A DNA stretch of 64,000 bases from Aquabacterium sp. NJ1 (GCF_000768065.1 NZ_JRKM01000001.1:3392001-3456000), one strand, 5' to 3'; numbered from the stretch's first letter, positions 10,536 through 19,651 are shown. The notes: a model not told the origin generated them from the letters alone. Numbers and translations: made by a program.

Positions 10536-10958
10536 TCAGCGCACCAGCAGAACCGGCACCTTGCTGCGCGCCAGCACCTGCGTGGTCACCGAGCCGGTCA
10601 CCAGGTTCATCAGGTTGCTGTGTCCGTGCGAGCCCATGATGACCAGGTCGAACTTGCCCTTGTCGGCCATCTTGGAGATCACCTCAGGTGCATGGCCGGT
10701 CTTGGCCACATAGGCCGTGGCGAGGTCGTGCTTGGCCGTGAACTTGCGGATGGGCTTGAAGATGGCCTCGGCCGTGTCGTCGTAATACGTCTTGAGCTGG
10801 TCGGCCGGGAACATCGAGGCGGCGTGCGGCGGGATCAACGGCACCACCGTCAGCACCGTGTACTCGTGCTGGCCACTGAGCCACTCTTCGTGTGTCGTCA
10901 ACCAGGCCAGCATGCGCTTGGTGTAGGGGCTACCGTCCACGGGGAGCAAGATCTTCAT
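10536..10958 (-). CDS. Universal stress protein, UspA family
   Basis: A 140-residue single Usp domain. It begins MKILLPVDGS (first strand and the Asp that contacts ATP) and ends with the ATP-binding signature GSHGH...GSVTTQVLARSKVPVLLV, matching the G-2x-G-9x-G(S/T) pattern of ATP-binding Usp proteins. Such cytoplasmic proteins are induced in growth arrest and stress; the target is unknown. Its ATG overlaps the stop of the upstream phosphoesterase gene by four bases (ATGA), with AGAGGAA ahead of it, so it is translationally coupled and the last gene of a three-gene leftward operon. Confidence 0.93.
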   Translation of the reverse strand: MKILLPVDGSPYTKRMLAWLTTHEEWLSGQHEYTVLTVVPLIPPHAASMFPADQLKTYYDDTAEAIFKPIRKFTAKHDLATAYVAKTGHAPEVISKMADKGKFDLVIMGSHGHSNLMNLVTGSVTTQVLARSKVPVLLVR

Positions 10959-11833
10959 GTGGTTCCTCTTTCTGTTGCGGTGTCAGGGTGTGAGCGTAAG
11001 TCTAGGTCAATCACGAACTGCTCGACAAACGTCTCCTGCTCGCCCTTGCTGACATAACCGCGCGGGTTGGCGGCCACGCGGCATTGCCAGGCTTGCCCTT
11101 CGTGCAGGCCACGCTTGAGGTAATCGATCGGGCAGTGCAGGTGGCCGTGCACCCACAACTGGGCATGCCGCAGCAGCTCGTCCAGGCCATTGCAGAAGCC
11201 GGCGGTGCCGGGCGTCAGGCCGTAACGCGGGTCGGCGCTCAGCAGGCTGGGCGCGAAGTGGGTGACCACCACGGTGCGGCCCTCGAAGGGCTCGGCCAGC
11301 GCGGCGCGCAACCAGTCCTGGCATGACAACGCCAGCTCGCGCATGGCCTCGGCCAGCATGGGCTGGCCATCGAGCAGGGTGGTGTTCTTGCGCAGGTAGA
11401 AGTTGGCCGCGCGGTAGGCCTTCTCGCGTTGCTGCAGCTGCCGCGTCAGGTTGGATTCTTCGGCTGCGAAGGCGTCGAAGTCGCTCCACAAGGTCGTGCC
11501 CACAAAGCGCACATCGCCGATGGTGTGCACGGCCTGATCCAGCCAGATGATGCCCAGTTGGGCACAGATCGCTTGCAGACGCTCGCGCGTGGGTGCGAAC
11601 TCCAGGCCGTCGTACTCGTGGTTGCCCGGGATGAACAGCACCGTGCGCCAGGGCGAGCCGGGCCGCAGGGGCGAGAACTGGCCCAGCCCGAAATCGTCGG
11701 TCTCGAGCCGGCTGCCGGCCTGGTAGGAGCCAATGTCACCGGCCAGGATCAGCACATCCACATCAGGCGCAGCCTGGGCCTTGAATTGCGGGTAGCGCTC
11801 GAGGTGAAGGTCGGAGAGCAGTTGAAGACGCAT
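10955..11833 (-). CDS. Calcineurin-like metallophosphoesterase
   Basis: A 292-residue cytoplasmic metallophosphoesterase. The metal-binding motifs appear in the right order: DLHLE (about residue 8), GDIG (about 32), GNHEY (about 70), THFAPS (about 192) and HGHLH (about 228). This set marks a dinuclear metal phosphatase or phosphodiesterase of the calcineurin superfamily. The substrate cannot be predicted from sequence. It lies 36 bases downstream of the SEC-C protein gene and overlaps the universal stress protein gene by four bases, so the three are probably expressed together. Confidence 0.9.
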   Translation of the reverse strand: MRLQLLSDLHLERYPQFKAQAAPDVDVLILAGDIGSYQAGSRLETDDFGLGQFSPLRPGSPWRTVLFIPGNHEYDGLEFAPTRERLQAICAQLGIIWLDQAVHTIGDVRFVGTTLWSDFDAFAAEESNLTRQLQQREKAYRAANFYLRKNTTLLDGQPMLAEAMRELALSCQDWLRAALAEPFEGRTVVVTHFAPSLLSADPRYGLTPGTAGFCNGLDELLRHAQLWVHGHLHCPIDYLKRGLHEGQAWQCRVAANPRGYVSKGEQETFVEQFVIDLDLRSHPDTATERGTT

Positions 11834-11869
11834 CGGCGCTCAGCCAGCCCGCGGGCTGGCTGCATCAGA

Positions 11870-12589
11870 TCAGTTGGCGCCGTGGCAGTTCTTGTACTTC
11901 TTGCCGCTGCCGCAATGGCAGGGGTCGTTGCGGCCGATCTTGGGGCCGTCGCGCACCACGGTTTCCACCTTGACGCGCTCGGCGATGCCGATCTGGGCCA
12001 GGTCCACCACATCGAACACCAGGGCCTCGATGGCCTCGTCCATGCTCTTGAGCGGGTGCTCTTCGTCCAGCGCCTTGGTCATGGCCTGCTGGGTTTCATC
12101 CTGCTCGGGCAGGTGGCGCCAGATGGAGTCCAGCAGGTCGGGCACGCCGGGCAGGGCGGCCTCTTCCAGCTGCGGGAAGTTGGCCAGGGCCCATTCGAAG
12201 CCGGCGGCCCAGTAGCCGATGCCTTCCATGGCGTCCTTGCCTTCGAGCACCTTGCCATCGTCATCCTCGATCATGGGGATGATGGGGTCGAACCAGCCCT
12301 CTTCCAGGATGCCGCGCAGGATCTCGTCCTTGCGGCGGGTGATCAGCTTGATCAGCTTGTCGTGCTGCTCTTGCGTCCAGCCGGGGATGCCGGGCTCGGG
12401 CATGCCGTCCGTGCCGAAGATGGGCGGCAGCCACTGCTCGGGCTCCAGCACCACGGGCTGCACCAGCACACCGGCCAGGTAGCCGTCCAGGATGACCGCG
12501 TCCACGGTTTCGAACGGTTCTGGCACGGCGCCCAGCAGCATGTCGATTTCGTTGATGTCGGCGTCGCTCAGTGCAGGCGTGTTTTTCAT
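11870..12589 (-). CDS. YecA/UPF0149-family protein with C-terminal SEC-C zinc motif
   Basis: A 239-residue protein. The N-terminal 190 residues match the helical YecA/YgfB (UPF0149) fold, with [22 protein letters not shown] near the start. The C-terminus is a SEC-C zinc-binding motif, [19 protein letters not shown], like that of SecA and of E. coli YecA. SEC-C modules bind zinc and contact ribosome or protein partners, so a role near translation or secretion is possible but unproven. I start at the ATG at 12589; earlier in-frame starts add a short basic stretch that is not typical of the family. First gene of the operon with the phosphoesterase and Usp genes. Confidence 0.85.
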   Translation of the reverse strand: MKNTPALSDADINEIDMLLGAVPEPFETVDAVILDGYLAGVLVQPVVLEPEQWLPPIFGTDGMPEPGIPGWTQEQHDKLIKLITRRKDEILRGILEEGWFDPIIPMIEDDDGKVLEGKDAMEGIGYWAAGFEWALANFPQLEEAALPGVPDLLDSIWRHLPEQDETQQAMTKALDEEHPLKSMDEAIEALVFDVVDLAQIGIAERVKVETVVRDGPKIGRNDPCHCGSGKKYKNCHGAN

Positions 12590-12688
12590 CGTGGGGCTTC
12601 TTTTTCGGTGCATCAAAACCTGCATTGTGCCGGGAATGCTTTATGCGTGGCCAGCTTCCGCATCGATTGAGCGCAAAGGAGCTGCACC

Positions 12689-13123
12689 ATGCTGGATACC
12701 ACGGCGACCAAGTTCTCTCATGTTCGGCCCGAAGACACCGATTGGCACGGCGAGGGACTACGCGATTTTTTCCTCTACAAGGACCTGGGGATCAAGGACG
12801 CGACCAATGGCCGCGTCATCGCGCACCTTGTCAAGGCGAACAGCGCGCCAGAAAAGGGCACGGGCTGGCACCGACATGAGGCCGATTTCCAGATCGTCAT
12901 CATGACCAAGGGCTGGGCCCGCTTCATGTACGAGGATCAGGAGACCCTGGTCAAGGCCGGTGACTGCGTGCACCAGCGCCCCGGCGTGCGCCACTACCTG
13001 TTCGATTACTCACCGGACATGGAGTACCTGGAGATCGTCAGCCCGGCCGACTTCCGCACCGTGGATGTGCCCGCCGTGTGCGACATCCCCGATGCCACCC
13101 CGTGGGATGGCCCGGAGGCCTGA
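12689..13123 (+). CDS. Cupin-domain protein
   Basis: A 144-residue single cupin. The metal-binding first motif is in TGWHRHEADFQIVIMTKG (about residues 59-75), and the second motif includes GDCVHQRPGVRHYLF (about 91-105). Small cupins of this kind are enzymes or ligand sensors; the substrate is not predictable. AAAGGAG stands eight bases before the ATG, a strong ribosome site. It converges on the GST gene with only 18 bases between stops. Confidence 0.85.
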   Translation: MLDTTATKFSHVRPEDTDWHGEGLRDFFLYKDLGIKDATNGRVIAHLVKANSAPEKGTGWHRHEADFQIVIMTKGWARFMYEDQETLVKAGDCVHQRPGVRHYLFDYSPDMEYLEIVSPADFRTVDVPAVCDIPDATPWDGPEA

Positions 13124-13141
13124 GGGGCGCGTGGAGCAGGC

Positions 13142-13918
13142 TCAGAACTCCACGTCCAGCTCGTCGATGTCGGCGGGCTCGGCCTTGGCGCCCTTGAGCC
13201 ATTCCTTCATCTCGGGCTGGCTCAGCATCAGGTCGCAGTAGGCCTGGCAGACGGCGTCGAGCTTGACGTCGTAGGTGGCGAAGCGGGTGCACACCGGCGC
13301 GTACATCGCGTCGGCCACCGTGCGTTGTGCGCCAAACAGGTAGGGCCCGCCATAGGTGCTGATGCAATCACGCCAGATCGCGGTGATGCGGTCGATGTCG
13401 GCCTGCGCGCGCGACCAGATCTTGAACTTGGGGAAGTGGTTGCGCAGGTTCATCGGCAAGGACGAGCGCAGGGCCGAGAAGCCCGAGTGCATCTCGCCAC
13501 TGATGGCGCGGCAGTGCGCGCGCGCCTTGGCGTCGGCGGGCAGCAAGTGGGCTTCGGGGCAGACCTCATTGAGGTATTCGGCAATGGCCAGGGTGTCCCA
13601 CACGCGGATGCCCTGGTGTTCCAGGCAGGGCACGAGGATGGACGATGACAGCAGCAGGATCTCGGCACGGGTGGACGGGTCTTCCGGCGGCAGCACGTGT
13701 TCCACGAAAGGCAGCCCCGCAAAGCGCGCCAGCAACCAGCCCCGCAGCGACCACGACGAGTAGTTCTTGCTGGTGATCGTCAGCGTGGTCGTGGTGTCGG
13801 GCAGGGCCTTCACGGCCGCCGGTGCCACGGCCTTGATGGGGGCCTTCCTGGCCACTGCTTTCTTGGCCGCCGCTTTCTTCGCGGGTGTGCGGGCAGGTGC
13901 TTTGGCAAGGGTGGCCAT
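13142..13918 (-). CDS. Glutathione S-transferase-like protein with Lys/Ala-rich N-terminal tail
   Basis: A 258-residue protein. The thioredoxin-like N-domain begins at SKNYSSWSLRGWLLARFAGLP, with SSWS in the position of the catalytic serine of many bacterial GSTs, and is followed by VPCLEHQGIRVWDTLAIAEYL, the glutathione-binding cis-Pro and D/ESxAI-like region. An all-helical C-domain follows. Before the fold is an unusual tail of about 35 residues, rich in lysine and alanine (PAKKAAAKKAVARKAPIKA), resembling histone H1-like tails. The start at 13918 has AGGAG eight bases upstream; a longer in-frame start exists but is unnecessary. The gene is divergent from the PHA depolymerase gene across 164 bases. 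Confidence 0.85.
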   Translation of the reverse strand: MATLAKAPARTPAKKAAAKKAVARKAPIKAVAPAAVKALPDTTTTLTITSKNYSSWSLRGWLLARFAGLPFVEHVLPPEDPSTRAEILLLSSSILVPCLEHQGIRVWDTLAIAEYLNEVCPEAHLLPADAKARAHCRAISGEMHSGFSALRSSLPMNLRNHFPKFKIWSRAQADIDRITAIWRDCISTYGGPYLFGAQRTVADAMYAPVCTRFATYDVKLDAVCQAYCDLMLSQPEMKEWLKGAKAEPADIDELDVEF

Positions 13919-14082
13919 GAGGTCTCCTGTTGTTGGGGGTGCCGCGGGTATGCCAGCTGAAGACAGCAAGCGTTGTGCCATGTGGCGAGGGCGCGTCTGA
14001 CACGGCGCGTTCAACAAAAGGTGGCTCGCAAATTGCAGAACAGCTGGCAACGCCTGTTCACGGCTCTACGCGAAAGTCCCGC

Positions 14083-15333
14083 ATGCTTTACACGACCTAT
14101 CAGGCCCAACACACCATCCTGGAGCCCTGGCGCGTGATGGCCCAGGGGCTGGCCGACTGCCTGCACCAGATCCTGCCTTCGGGCCCGGCCGAATCCTCCA
14201 TGGAGGAGCTATTGGCCGGTGGCGTGTTCTCGCGCAGCGTGGCGGCCGCCCAAGAGGTGTTCGCCCGACTGAAGCTGACCCACGCGCGCCCTGCGTTCGA
14301 CATCCCCTCCGTGGTCTGCCAGGGCCGCGAATACGCCATCACCGAAGAGAAGGTGATGAGCACGCCGTTCGGCACGCTGCTGCGTTTTCGCAAGGAGGGC
14401 GGCCCCGAGTTGCCGCGCGTGCTGCTGGTGGCGCCCATGTCGGGCCACTTCGCCACCTTGCTGCGTGACACGGTTCGCACGCTGCTGCAGGACCACGACG
14501 TCTACATCACCGACTGGCACAACGCGCGTGACGTGCCCTTGCGCCACGGCCCCTTCGGCCTGGACGACTACACCGAGCACCTGATCCGTTTCCTGGACCG
14601 CATGGGCCCCGGCTCGCACCTGATGGCCATCTGCCAGCCCTGCGTGGCCGCGCTGGCCGCCACCTCCTTGATGGCGCAGGACGCCCACCCGGCGCAGCCC
14701 CGCAGCCTCACGCTGATGGCCGGCCCGATCGATTGCCGCGTCAACCCCACCGGCGTGAACGAGCTGGCCACCAGCAAGCCCATGAGCTGGTTCGAAGAGA
14801 ACATGATCCACAAGGTGCCCTGGACCCAGCGCGGCGCGGGCCGCAAGGTCTACCCGGGCTTTGTGCAGCTGTCGGCCTTCATGGCCATGAACCGCGAGCG
14901 CCATCAGAAGGCCTTCGAGGACATGTACGCGCACATCGCCGCCGGCGAGCACGACAAGGCCGCCCACACCAAGGCCTTCTACGAAGAGTATTTCGCCGTG
15001 GCCGACCTGCCGGCCGAGTTCTACCTGGAAACCGTCGGCAAGGTCTTCCAGACCTATGACCTGCCCCGTGGCGCCTTGAGCTGGCGCGACACCATGGTGG
15101 ACCCGCGCGCCATCCGCCGCACGGCCTTGTTCACCGTGGAGGGCGAGCGCGACGACATCTGCTCAGTGGGGCAGACCGTGGCCGCGCAGGACCTGTGCAC
15201 CTCGGTGCGCCCCTATTGGCGCAACCACCACGTGCAGACGGGCGTGGGCCACTACGGGGTGTTCAGCGGCCGCCGCTGGCAAAACGAGATCTACCCGCGT
15301 GTGCGGGATGTGATCCACCAGACGGCGGCTTGA
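14083..15333 (+). CDS. phaZ: Intracellular polyhydroxyalkanoate depolymerase
   Basis: A 416-residue cytoplasmic enzyme that mobilises stored poly-3-hydroxybutyrate granules. It matches the PhaZa1 type: start MLYTTYQAQHTILEPW, a catalytic cysteine in the lipase-box-like MAICQPC (Cys at about residue 184, near the known Cys183 of the Ralstonia enzyme), a candidate aspartate in EGERDDICS (about 357) and the catalytic histidine in TGVGHYGVFSGR (about 390). There is no signal peptide, as expected for the intracellular class. I start at the ATG at 14083; a longer reading frame back to 13930 adds a non-conserved region. It implies that this organism makes PHA, although no synthase gene is in the window. 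Confidence 0.93.
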   Translation: MLYTTYQAQHTILEPWRVMAQGLADCLHQILPSGPAESSMEELLAGGVFSRSVAAAQEVFARLKLTHARPAFDIPSVVCQGREYAITEEKVMSTPFGTLLRFRKEGGPELPRVLLVAPMSGHFATLLRDTVRTLLQDHDVYITDWHNARDVPLRHGPFGLDDYTEHLIRFLDRMGPGSHLMAICQPCVAALAATSLMAQDAHPAQPRSLTLMAGPIDCRVNPTGVNELATSKPMSWFEENMIHKVPWTQRGAGRKVYPGFVQLSAFMAMNRERHQKAFEDMYAHIAAGEHDKAAHTKAFYEEYFAVADLPAEFYLETVGKVFQTYDLPRGALSWRDTMVDPRAIRRTALFTVEGERDDICSVGQTVAAQDLCTSVRPYWRNHHVQTGVGHYGVFSGRRWQNEIYPRVRDVIHQTAA

Positions 15334-15343
15334 GGGGCGCCTG

Positions 15344-16027
15344 TCAGGGCTGGGAGACCACGGTCGGGACGGGCTGGTCGCTGGGTGCCGTCGTGCCCAC
15401 GGTGGGGCCGGTGATCACGATCGAACCGCCAGTGCGGGTGCCGCTGCTGTCATTGCTCAGGGCATTGACCTGCAGCACCCAGCCAAAGTTGGCGCTGATG
15501 GTCACGTACTTGGCTGGGTCGTTCAGCGAGGGCACGCGCAGGGCGGTCACCTGGATGCGGTGTGTGCGTGTGTCGATGGTCATGCCGCTTTGGCAGACGG
15601 GGATATCCGTCCTGTTGAAATCAGCGGCCAGGCGCTGGATCTCGGCGGCGCTCCAGGCGCTACTTCTGCAGGCGAAATCCGTGACGGTGTTGGTGGCGTT
15701 GTCGGTGAACACCACGGCAAACTTCTGCGCGTTGCTTTGCGAGAAGATGAAGCCTGCGTCAAACGCGGGGGACTCCGGGCTGATGTATTCCAGCGTGTCC
15801 ACGTCGAATTGCTGCGTGCCGGAGGCCCCTGTGTAGTTGGTGTCCAGCTGGTAGGCGCCTACCTTGACGGTGCTGGTGCCGCCATCCACCGACAGGTAGC
15901 CATCAGCCGGCAGTTTTGACGAGGGCGTGGCCAAGGTGTCGCCACTGTCGCCGCCGCCGCCGCAAGCGGACAAAGTCAGAACCGTGAAGGCGCACGCGAA
16001 CGCGCGCAGCTGTGTGAAACGAGCCAC
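15344..16027 (-). CDS. Putative lipoprotein, function unknown
   Basis: A 227-residue exported protein. The N-terminus is a signal peptide ending in a lipobox, LTLSACGGGG, with the glycine run typical of outer-membrane-directed lipoproteins in this group. The mature part has many Thr, Ser and Asp residues and looks beta-rich; two cysteines (FACRSS and IPVCQSG) may pair. I found no domain I recognise. I choose the GTG at 16027 because AGGGAGAG lies just upstream and it places the signal peptide at the N-terminus; the longer frame from 16087 would bury it. It converges on phaZ with ten bases between stops. Confidence 0.75.
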   Translation of the reverse strand: MARFTQLRAFACAFTVLTLSACGGGGDSGDTLATPSSKLPADGYLSVDGGTSTVKVGAYQLDTNYTGASGTQQFDVDTLEYISPESPAFDAGFIFSQSNAQKFAVVFTDNATNTVTDFACRSSAWSAAEIQRLAADFNRTDIPVCQSGMTIDTRTHRIQVTALRVPSLNDPAKYVTISANFGWVLQVNALSNDSSGTRTGGSIVITGPTVGTTAPSDQPVPTVVSQP

Positions 16028-16102
16028 CGTACTCTCCCTGAAGTGCTTTTGAATGGACTTCGGGACTGTACGGTGTATCGGTGTCAATTCAACGCAGCCT
16101 GC

Positions 16103-16120
16103 CCCCCGTAGAAGCGGGGG
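16103..16120 (-). terminator. Hairpin just after the prpE stop
   Basis: CCCCCG and CGGGGG form a six-base stem with a six-base loop immediately beyond the prpE stop codon. There is no T run, so it may act only as an RNA-stabilising hairpin. Confidence 0.35.
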
Positions 16121-16121
16121 A

Positions 16122-18017
16122 TCAGTGCTTCACCGCCTCCTGCAACTGGGCCAGCGCGGTCGGGTCCTCGATGGTGGTGAGGTCGCCGGTTTCGCGGCCC
16201 TCGCACACGGCCTGGATGGCGCGGCGCAGCAGCTTGCCTGAGCGCGTCTTGGGCAGCACATTGACGAAGTGCACGCGGGCGGGGCGGCCCACGGCGCCGA
16301 TCTGCTGGTCCACCGTGGCCATGATCTCGGCCTCCAGCGCCTTGCGGCCGGCCTCGTCGGCCACACGGGCGGCATCGCGTGGCACCACGAAGGCGCGGGC
16401 CACCTGCCCCTTGAGCTCGTCGGCCACGCCCACCACGGCCACCTCGGCCACGGCCGGGTGGCTGCTCACGGCCTCTTCGATCTCGCGCGTGCCCAGGCGG
16501 TGCCCGGCCACATTGATCACGTCGTCGGTGCGGCCCAGGATGAAGTAGTAGCCGTCCTCATCGCGGATGCCCCAGTCGAAGGTGTTGTAGACCTGCTTGT
16601 GCTTGAAGGTGCGCCAGTAGGTCTTGACGAAGCGTTCGTCATCGCCCCAGATGGTCTGCATGCAGCCGGGTGGCAGCGGGCCTTCGATGGTCAGCACGCC
16701 CTTCTGGTTGGGCTGCGTGAGCTCTTCGCCCGTGAGGTCGTCCAGCAGCTTGACCTGGTAGCCGGGCATGGGCACACCGGGTGAACCCAGGCGTGGCTTG
16801 GCGTTCGGGTCCACGCCGCGCGCCAGGCTCAGGATGGGCCAGCCGGTTTCGGTCTGCCAGTAGTTGTCGATGATGGGTTTGCCAATGGCCTCGCCGATCC
16901 AGCGTGCCGTGGGTTCATCCAGCGGCTCGCCCGCCAGGAACAGGTGCTTGAGGCTGGAGAGGTCATGGCGCTTGAGGCAGTCCGGGTCCTGCTTCTTGAG
17001 CACGCGGATGGCGGTGGGCGCCGAGAACATCACGCTGACCTTGTACTTCTCGACCAGGGACCACCAGATGGCGGCATCAGGCCGAATCGGCAGGCCCTCG
17101 TAAATGATGGTGCTCATGCCGGCCAGCAAGGGGCCGTAGACGATGTAGCTGTGGCCCACGACCCAGCCGATGTCGCTGGTGCAAAAGAAAGTCTCGCCGG
17201 GCTGGCCGCAGTAGATCTGCGCCATGGAGGTGGCCAGGGCCACGGCATAACCGCCGGTATCCCGCTGCACGCCCTTGGGTTTGCCGGTGGTGCCGCTGGT
17301 GTAGAGCGTGTAGCTGGGGTGGTTGGACTCGACCCATTCGCAAGGCACCTTGGCATCCAGCACGGCCTTGCGGGCGCTGGCGTAGTCCACATCGCGCGGC
17401 GCAACCAGGTCGGCAGGGGCCAGGCCCCGATTGACCAGCAGCACGTGCTTGACTGGGTGCTGACACAGGCTCAGGGCCTCGTCCAGCAGGGGCTTGTAGG
17501 CGATGACCTTGCCGCCGCGCGAGCCGGCATCGGCCGTGACGATCACGGTGGGTTTGGCGTCATCGATGCGGGTGGCCAGCGAGTGGCTGGCAAAACCGCC
17601 GAACACCACCGAGTGAATCGCGCCGAGCCGGACCGTGGCCAGCATGGCGATCACGGCCTCGGGGATCATGGGCATGTAGATCAGGACCCGGTCACCCTTG
17701 CCGACCCCCATGTTGACCAGCAGGGCAGCCATGCGCTGCACTTCCACAAACAGCTGGCCGAAGCTGATGATCTGCTCTTTGCCCGTTTCGGTGGAAACGT
17801 GGATCAGGGCGGGCTGATCGGGGCGGTGGGGCACGTGGCGGTCCACGGCGTTGTGGCACAGGTTGGTCTGGCCGCCCACGAACCACTTGGCAAAGGGCGG
17901 GTGGCTGTGGTCGCACACCTGCTCGAATGCTGTCGCCCATTCAATGCGCTCGGCCTGTTCGCGCCAGAACGCATCACGGTCGGCGACCGACCGCTTGTAC
18001 ACAGCTTCATAAGTCAT
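16122..18017 (-). CDS. prpE: Propionate-CoA ligase
   Basis: A 631-residue AMP-forming acyl-CoA synthetase that activates propionate to propionyl-CoA. Motifs: TLYTSGTTGKPKG (P-loop, about residue 245), DNYWQTETGWP (about 387), LGRTDDVINVAGHRLGT (about 500) and PKTRSGKLLRR (about 594), whose lysine is the usual acetylation-controlled catalytic residue. Length and the spacing around FFCTSDIGWVVGHSYIVYGPL fit PrpE rather than Acs. No other propionate (methylcitrate) genes are nearby. Propionyl-CoA could feed PHA synthesis as well as catabolism, which fits the presence of phaZ. An acetyl-CoA synthetase is the alternative reading. Confidence 0.93.
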   Translation of the reverse strand: MTYEAVYKRSVADRDAFWREQAERIEWATAFEQVCDHSHPPFAKWFVGGQTNLCHNAVDRHVPHRPDQPALIHVSTETGKEQIISFGQLFVEVQRMAALLVNMGVGKGDRVLIYMPMIPEAVIAMLATVRLGAIHSVVFGGFASHSLATRIDDAKPTVIVTADAGSRGGKVIAYKPLLDEALSLCQHPVKHVLLVNRGLAPADLVAPRDVDYASARKAVLDAKVPCEWVESNHPSYTLYTSGTTGKPKGVQRDTGGYAVALATSMAQIYCGQPGETFFCTSDIGWVVGHSYIVYGPLLAGMSTIIYEGLPIRPDAAIWWSLVEKYKVSVMFSAPTAIRVLKKQDPDCLKRHDLSSLKHLFLAGEPLDEPTARWIGEAIGKPIIDNYWQTETGWPILSLARGVDPNAKPRLGSPGVPMPGYQVKLLDDLTGEELTQPNQKGVLTIEGPLPPGCMQTIWGDDERFVKTYWRTFKHKQVYNTFDWGIRDEDGYYFILGRTDDVINVAGHRLGTREIEEAVSSHPAVAEVAVVGVADELKGQVARAFVVPRDAARVADEAGRKALEAEIMATVDQQIGAVGRPARVHFVNVLPKTRSGKLLRRAIQAVCEGRETGDLTTIEDPTALAQLQEAVKH

Positions 18018-18167
18018 GTCGAGTCCCTTTAGCGCGCGTGTTGCGCGTCATTTGTTATCTCGACATACTAGATTTTCCTCACCCCCCTTAGATGAGTGGT
18101 ATCCCCATGAAGATGGGAGTGGGTCGGTGTTTCGTCCTGATATCCGGGGGGGAGCGCTGAAAAATGC

Positions 18168-18356
18168 CTAAATGAAGACGGCGCCTCGGCGCAGGATGAG
18201 GGCGCCGAAAAAAACCAGCGCCAGCACCACGCCCCACTTGAGCACTTGCATGGCGCGTTGGCGCCAGATGGCCTCGCCCGTCACCGTGTGCAGCAGCATG
18301 CTCACCACGAAGCCGCCGACCAGCAGCAGCGTCATCAAGCGGAAGACGGCACCCAT
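18168..18356 (-). CDS. Small membrane protein downstream of lpxC
   Basis: A 62-residue protein with two hydrophobic helices (about residues 6-24 and 38-56) separated by a polar turn with EAIWRQRAMQ. It begins nine bases after the lpxC stop on the same strand, so it is cotranscribed. A short two-helix protein in this place recurs in related genomes as far as I recall, which supports it being real. Function unknown. Confidence 0.65.
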   Translation of the reverse strand: MGAVFRLMTLLLVGGFVVSMLLHTVTGEAIWRQRAMQVLKWGVVLALVFFGALILRRGAVFI

Positions 18357-18365
18357 GTCTGGCGA

Positions 18366-19301
18366 TTACCAGGCGGGGGCCAGTTCGGCCATGCCGCGGG
18401 GGGCTTTGGCCTCGTCCTCGAAGGTGACGATGTCCCAGGCATCCTGCTGGGCCAGCAGGGCGTGCAGCAGCTTGTTATTGAGCGCGTGGCCGGACTTGTA
18501 GGCGGTGTACGAAGCCAGCAGGGGGTGCCCCACCACGTACAGGTCGCCAATCGCATCCAGGATCTTGTGCTTGACGAACTCGTCGTCGTAGCGCAGGCCG
18601 TCGCTGTTGAGCACGCGGTAGTCGTCCACCACGATGGCGTTGTCCATGCTGGCGCCCAGGCCCAGGCCACGTGCACGCATCATCTCCACGTCCTTGGTGA
18701 AGCCGAAGGTGCGGGCGCGGGCGATGTCGCGCTTGTACTGGCCGGAGGCGAAGTCGAACTCCACGCGCTGGCCGGTCTGGTCCACGGCGGGGTGGTCGAA
18801 ATCGATCTCGAAGGCCAGCTTGTAGCTGTTGTAGGGCTCCAGGCGGGCCCATTTGAGCGTGCGGCCTTCGCCTTCACGCACTTCCACCATCTTGTTGACG
18901 CGCAGGAACTTCTTGGGCGCCTTCTGCAGCTCGATGCCGGCGCTTTGCAGCAGGTACACGAAGGCGGCAGACGAGCCATCCAGGATGGGCACTTCCTCGG
19001 CCGTGATGTCCACGTAGACGTTGTCCAGGCCCAGACCGGCGCAGGCCGACATCAGGTGCTCGATGGTGTTGACCTTGGGGGCGCCGGGGTCACCATCGGG
19101 CGAAATGGTGGTGGCCATGCGCGTGTCGCACACCGATTTGGTGTTCACGGGGATGTCGACCGGCTGGGCCAGGTCCACACGCCGGAACACGATGCCGGTG
19201 TTGGGCGGCGCAGGGCGCAGCGTCAACTCGACGCGCTGGCCGCTGTGCAGGCCCACGCCCACGGCTCGGGTCAGGGATTTGAGTGTGCGTTGTTGCAGCA
19301 T
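18366..19301 (-). CDS. lpxC: UDP-3-O-acyl-N-acetylglucosamine deacetylase
   Basis: The committed zinc-dependent step of lipid A synthesis, cytoplasmic. The 311-residue protein starts [21 protein letters not shown], the classic LpxC N-terminus. The zinc ligands are the His in NTIEHLMSA (about residue 76) and the His and Asp in [11 protein letters not shown] (about 234-238). The catalytic Glu is in [12 protein letters not shown], and a late histidine lies in [11 protein letters not shown] start at the ATG at 19301 because it gives the family N-terminus; an ATG nine bases upstream is possible. The small membrane protein gene follows directly. Confidence 0.96.
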   Translation of the reverse strand: MLQQRTLKSLTRAVGVGLHSGQRVELTLRPAPPNTGIVFRRVDLAQPVDIPVNTKSVCDTRMATTISPDGDPGAPKVNTIEHLMSACAGLGLDNVYVDITAEEVPILDGSSAAFVYLLQSAGIELQKAPKKFLRVNKMVEVREGEGRTLKWARLEPYNSYKLAFEIDFDHPAVDQTGQRVEFDFASGQYKRDIARARTFGFTKDVEMMRARGLGLGASMDNAIVVDDYRVLNSDGLRYDDEFVKHKILDAIGDLYVVGHPLLASYTAYKSGHALNNKLLHALLAQQDAWDIVTFEDEAKAPRGMAELAPAW

Positions 19302-19391
19302 GGGCGACATTATCGCTGCGGCGCAGCAAGGCTGCCAGCCAGCAGGCTATCGGTCAGGGGGCAAGCGGCTGCGGCCGCGCCGTAGGCAGGC

Positions 19392-19490
19392 TCAAGCTGC
19401 GCGGCGGCGTGCCGCAACGCCCAGCACGGCCAGGCCGCTCAAGGCCGCTCAAGGCCAGGGCGATGCTTTCAGCTTCCGGCCAGCGGCGAT
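19392..19490 (-). pseudogene. Remnant of a PEP-CTERM protein C-terminus, frameshifted
   Basis: Read leftward, the codons give PEAESIALALSG and then, after removing one copy of a ten-base tandem duplication, LAVLGVAARRRAA and a stop. That is the PEP-CTERM sorting signal: P-E-P-like motif, hydrophobic helix, Arg cluster, stop. The duplication at 19432-19451 shifts the frame and destroys the signal, and PEP has become PEA. I cannot see the rest of the gene upstream, so only the tail remains. The whole gap 19302-19651 otherwise holds no gene I can support. Confidence 0.55.
19432..19451. repeat. Ten-base tandem duplication
   Basis: AGGCCGCTCA occurs twice in direct succession. It lies inside the PEP-CTERM remnant, and its length (not a multiple of three) explains the frameshift there. 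Confidence 0.85.
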
Positions 19491-19558
19491 GTCCACCGTG
19501 TGGCCTTGATTTTGGTGTTGCCAGGCACACGGCCTGCCCGACTTGAGGGGGATTGCAC

Positions 19559-19581
19559 AAAAAACGCCCATTAATGAGCGT
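19559..19581 (-). terminator. Possible leftward intrinsic terminator or operator
   Basis: On the minus strand ACGCTC and GGGCGT pair (one G-T pair) around ATTAAT and are followed by six T. The same 18 bases form an almost perfect palindrome, so it could instead be a protein-binding site upstream of the VirK/YbjX-type gene. Confidence 0.35.
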
Positions 19582-19651
19582 GAACCCTCACGTGCCGCGA
19601 ATCAGTTTTCCGTATGCTTCAAACGTAAATTTATGTTTCAGGTTGCGTTTG

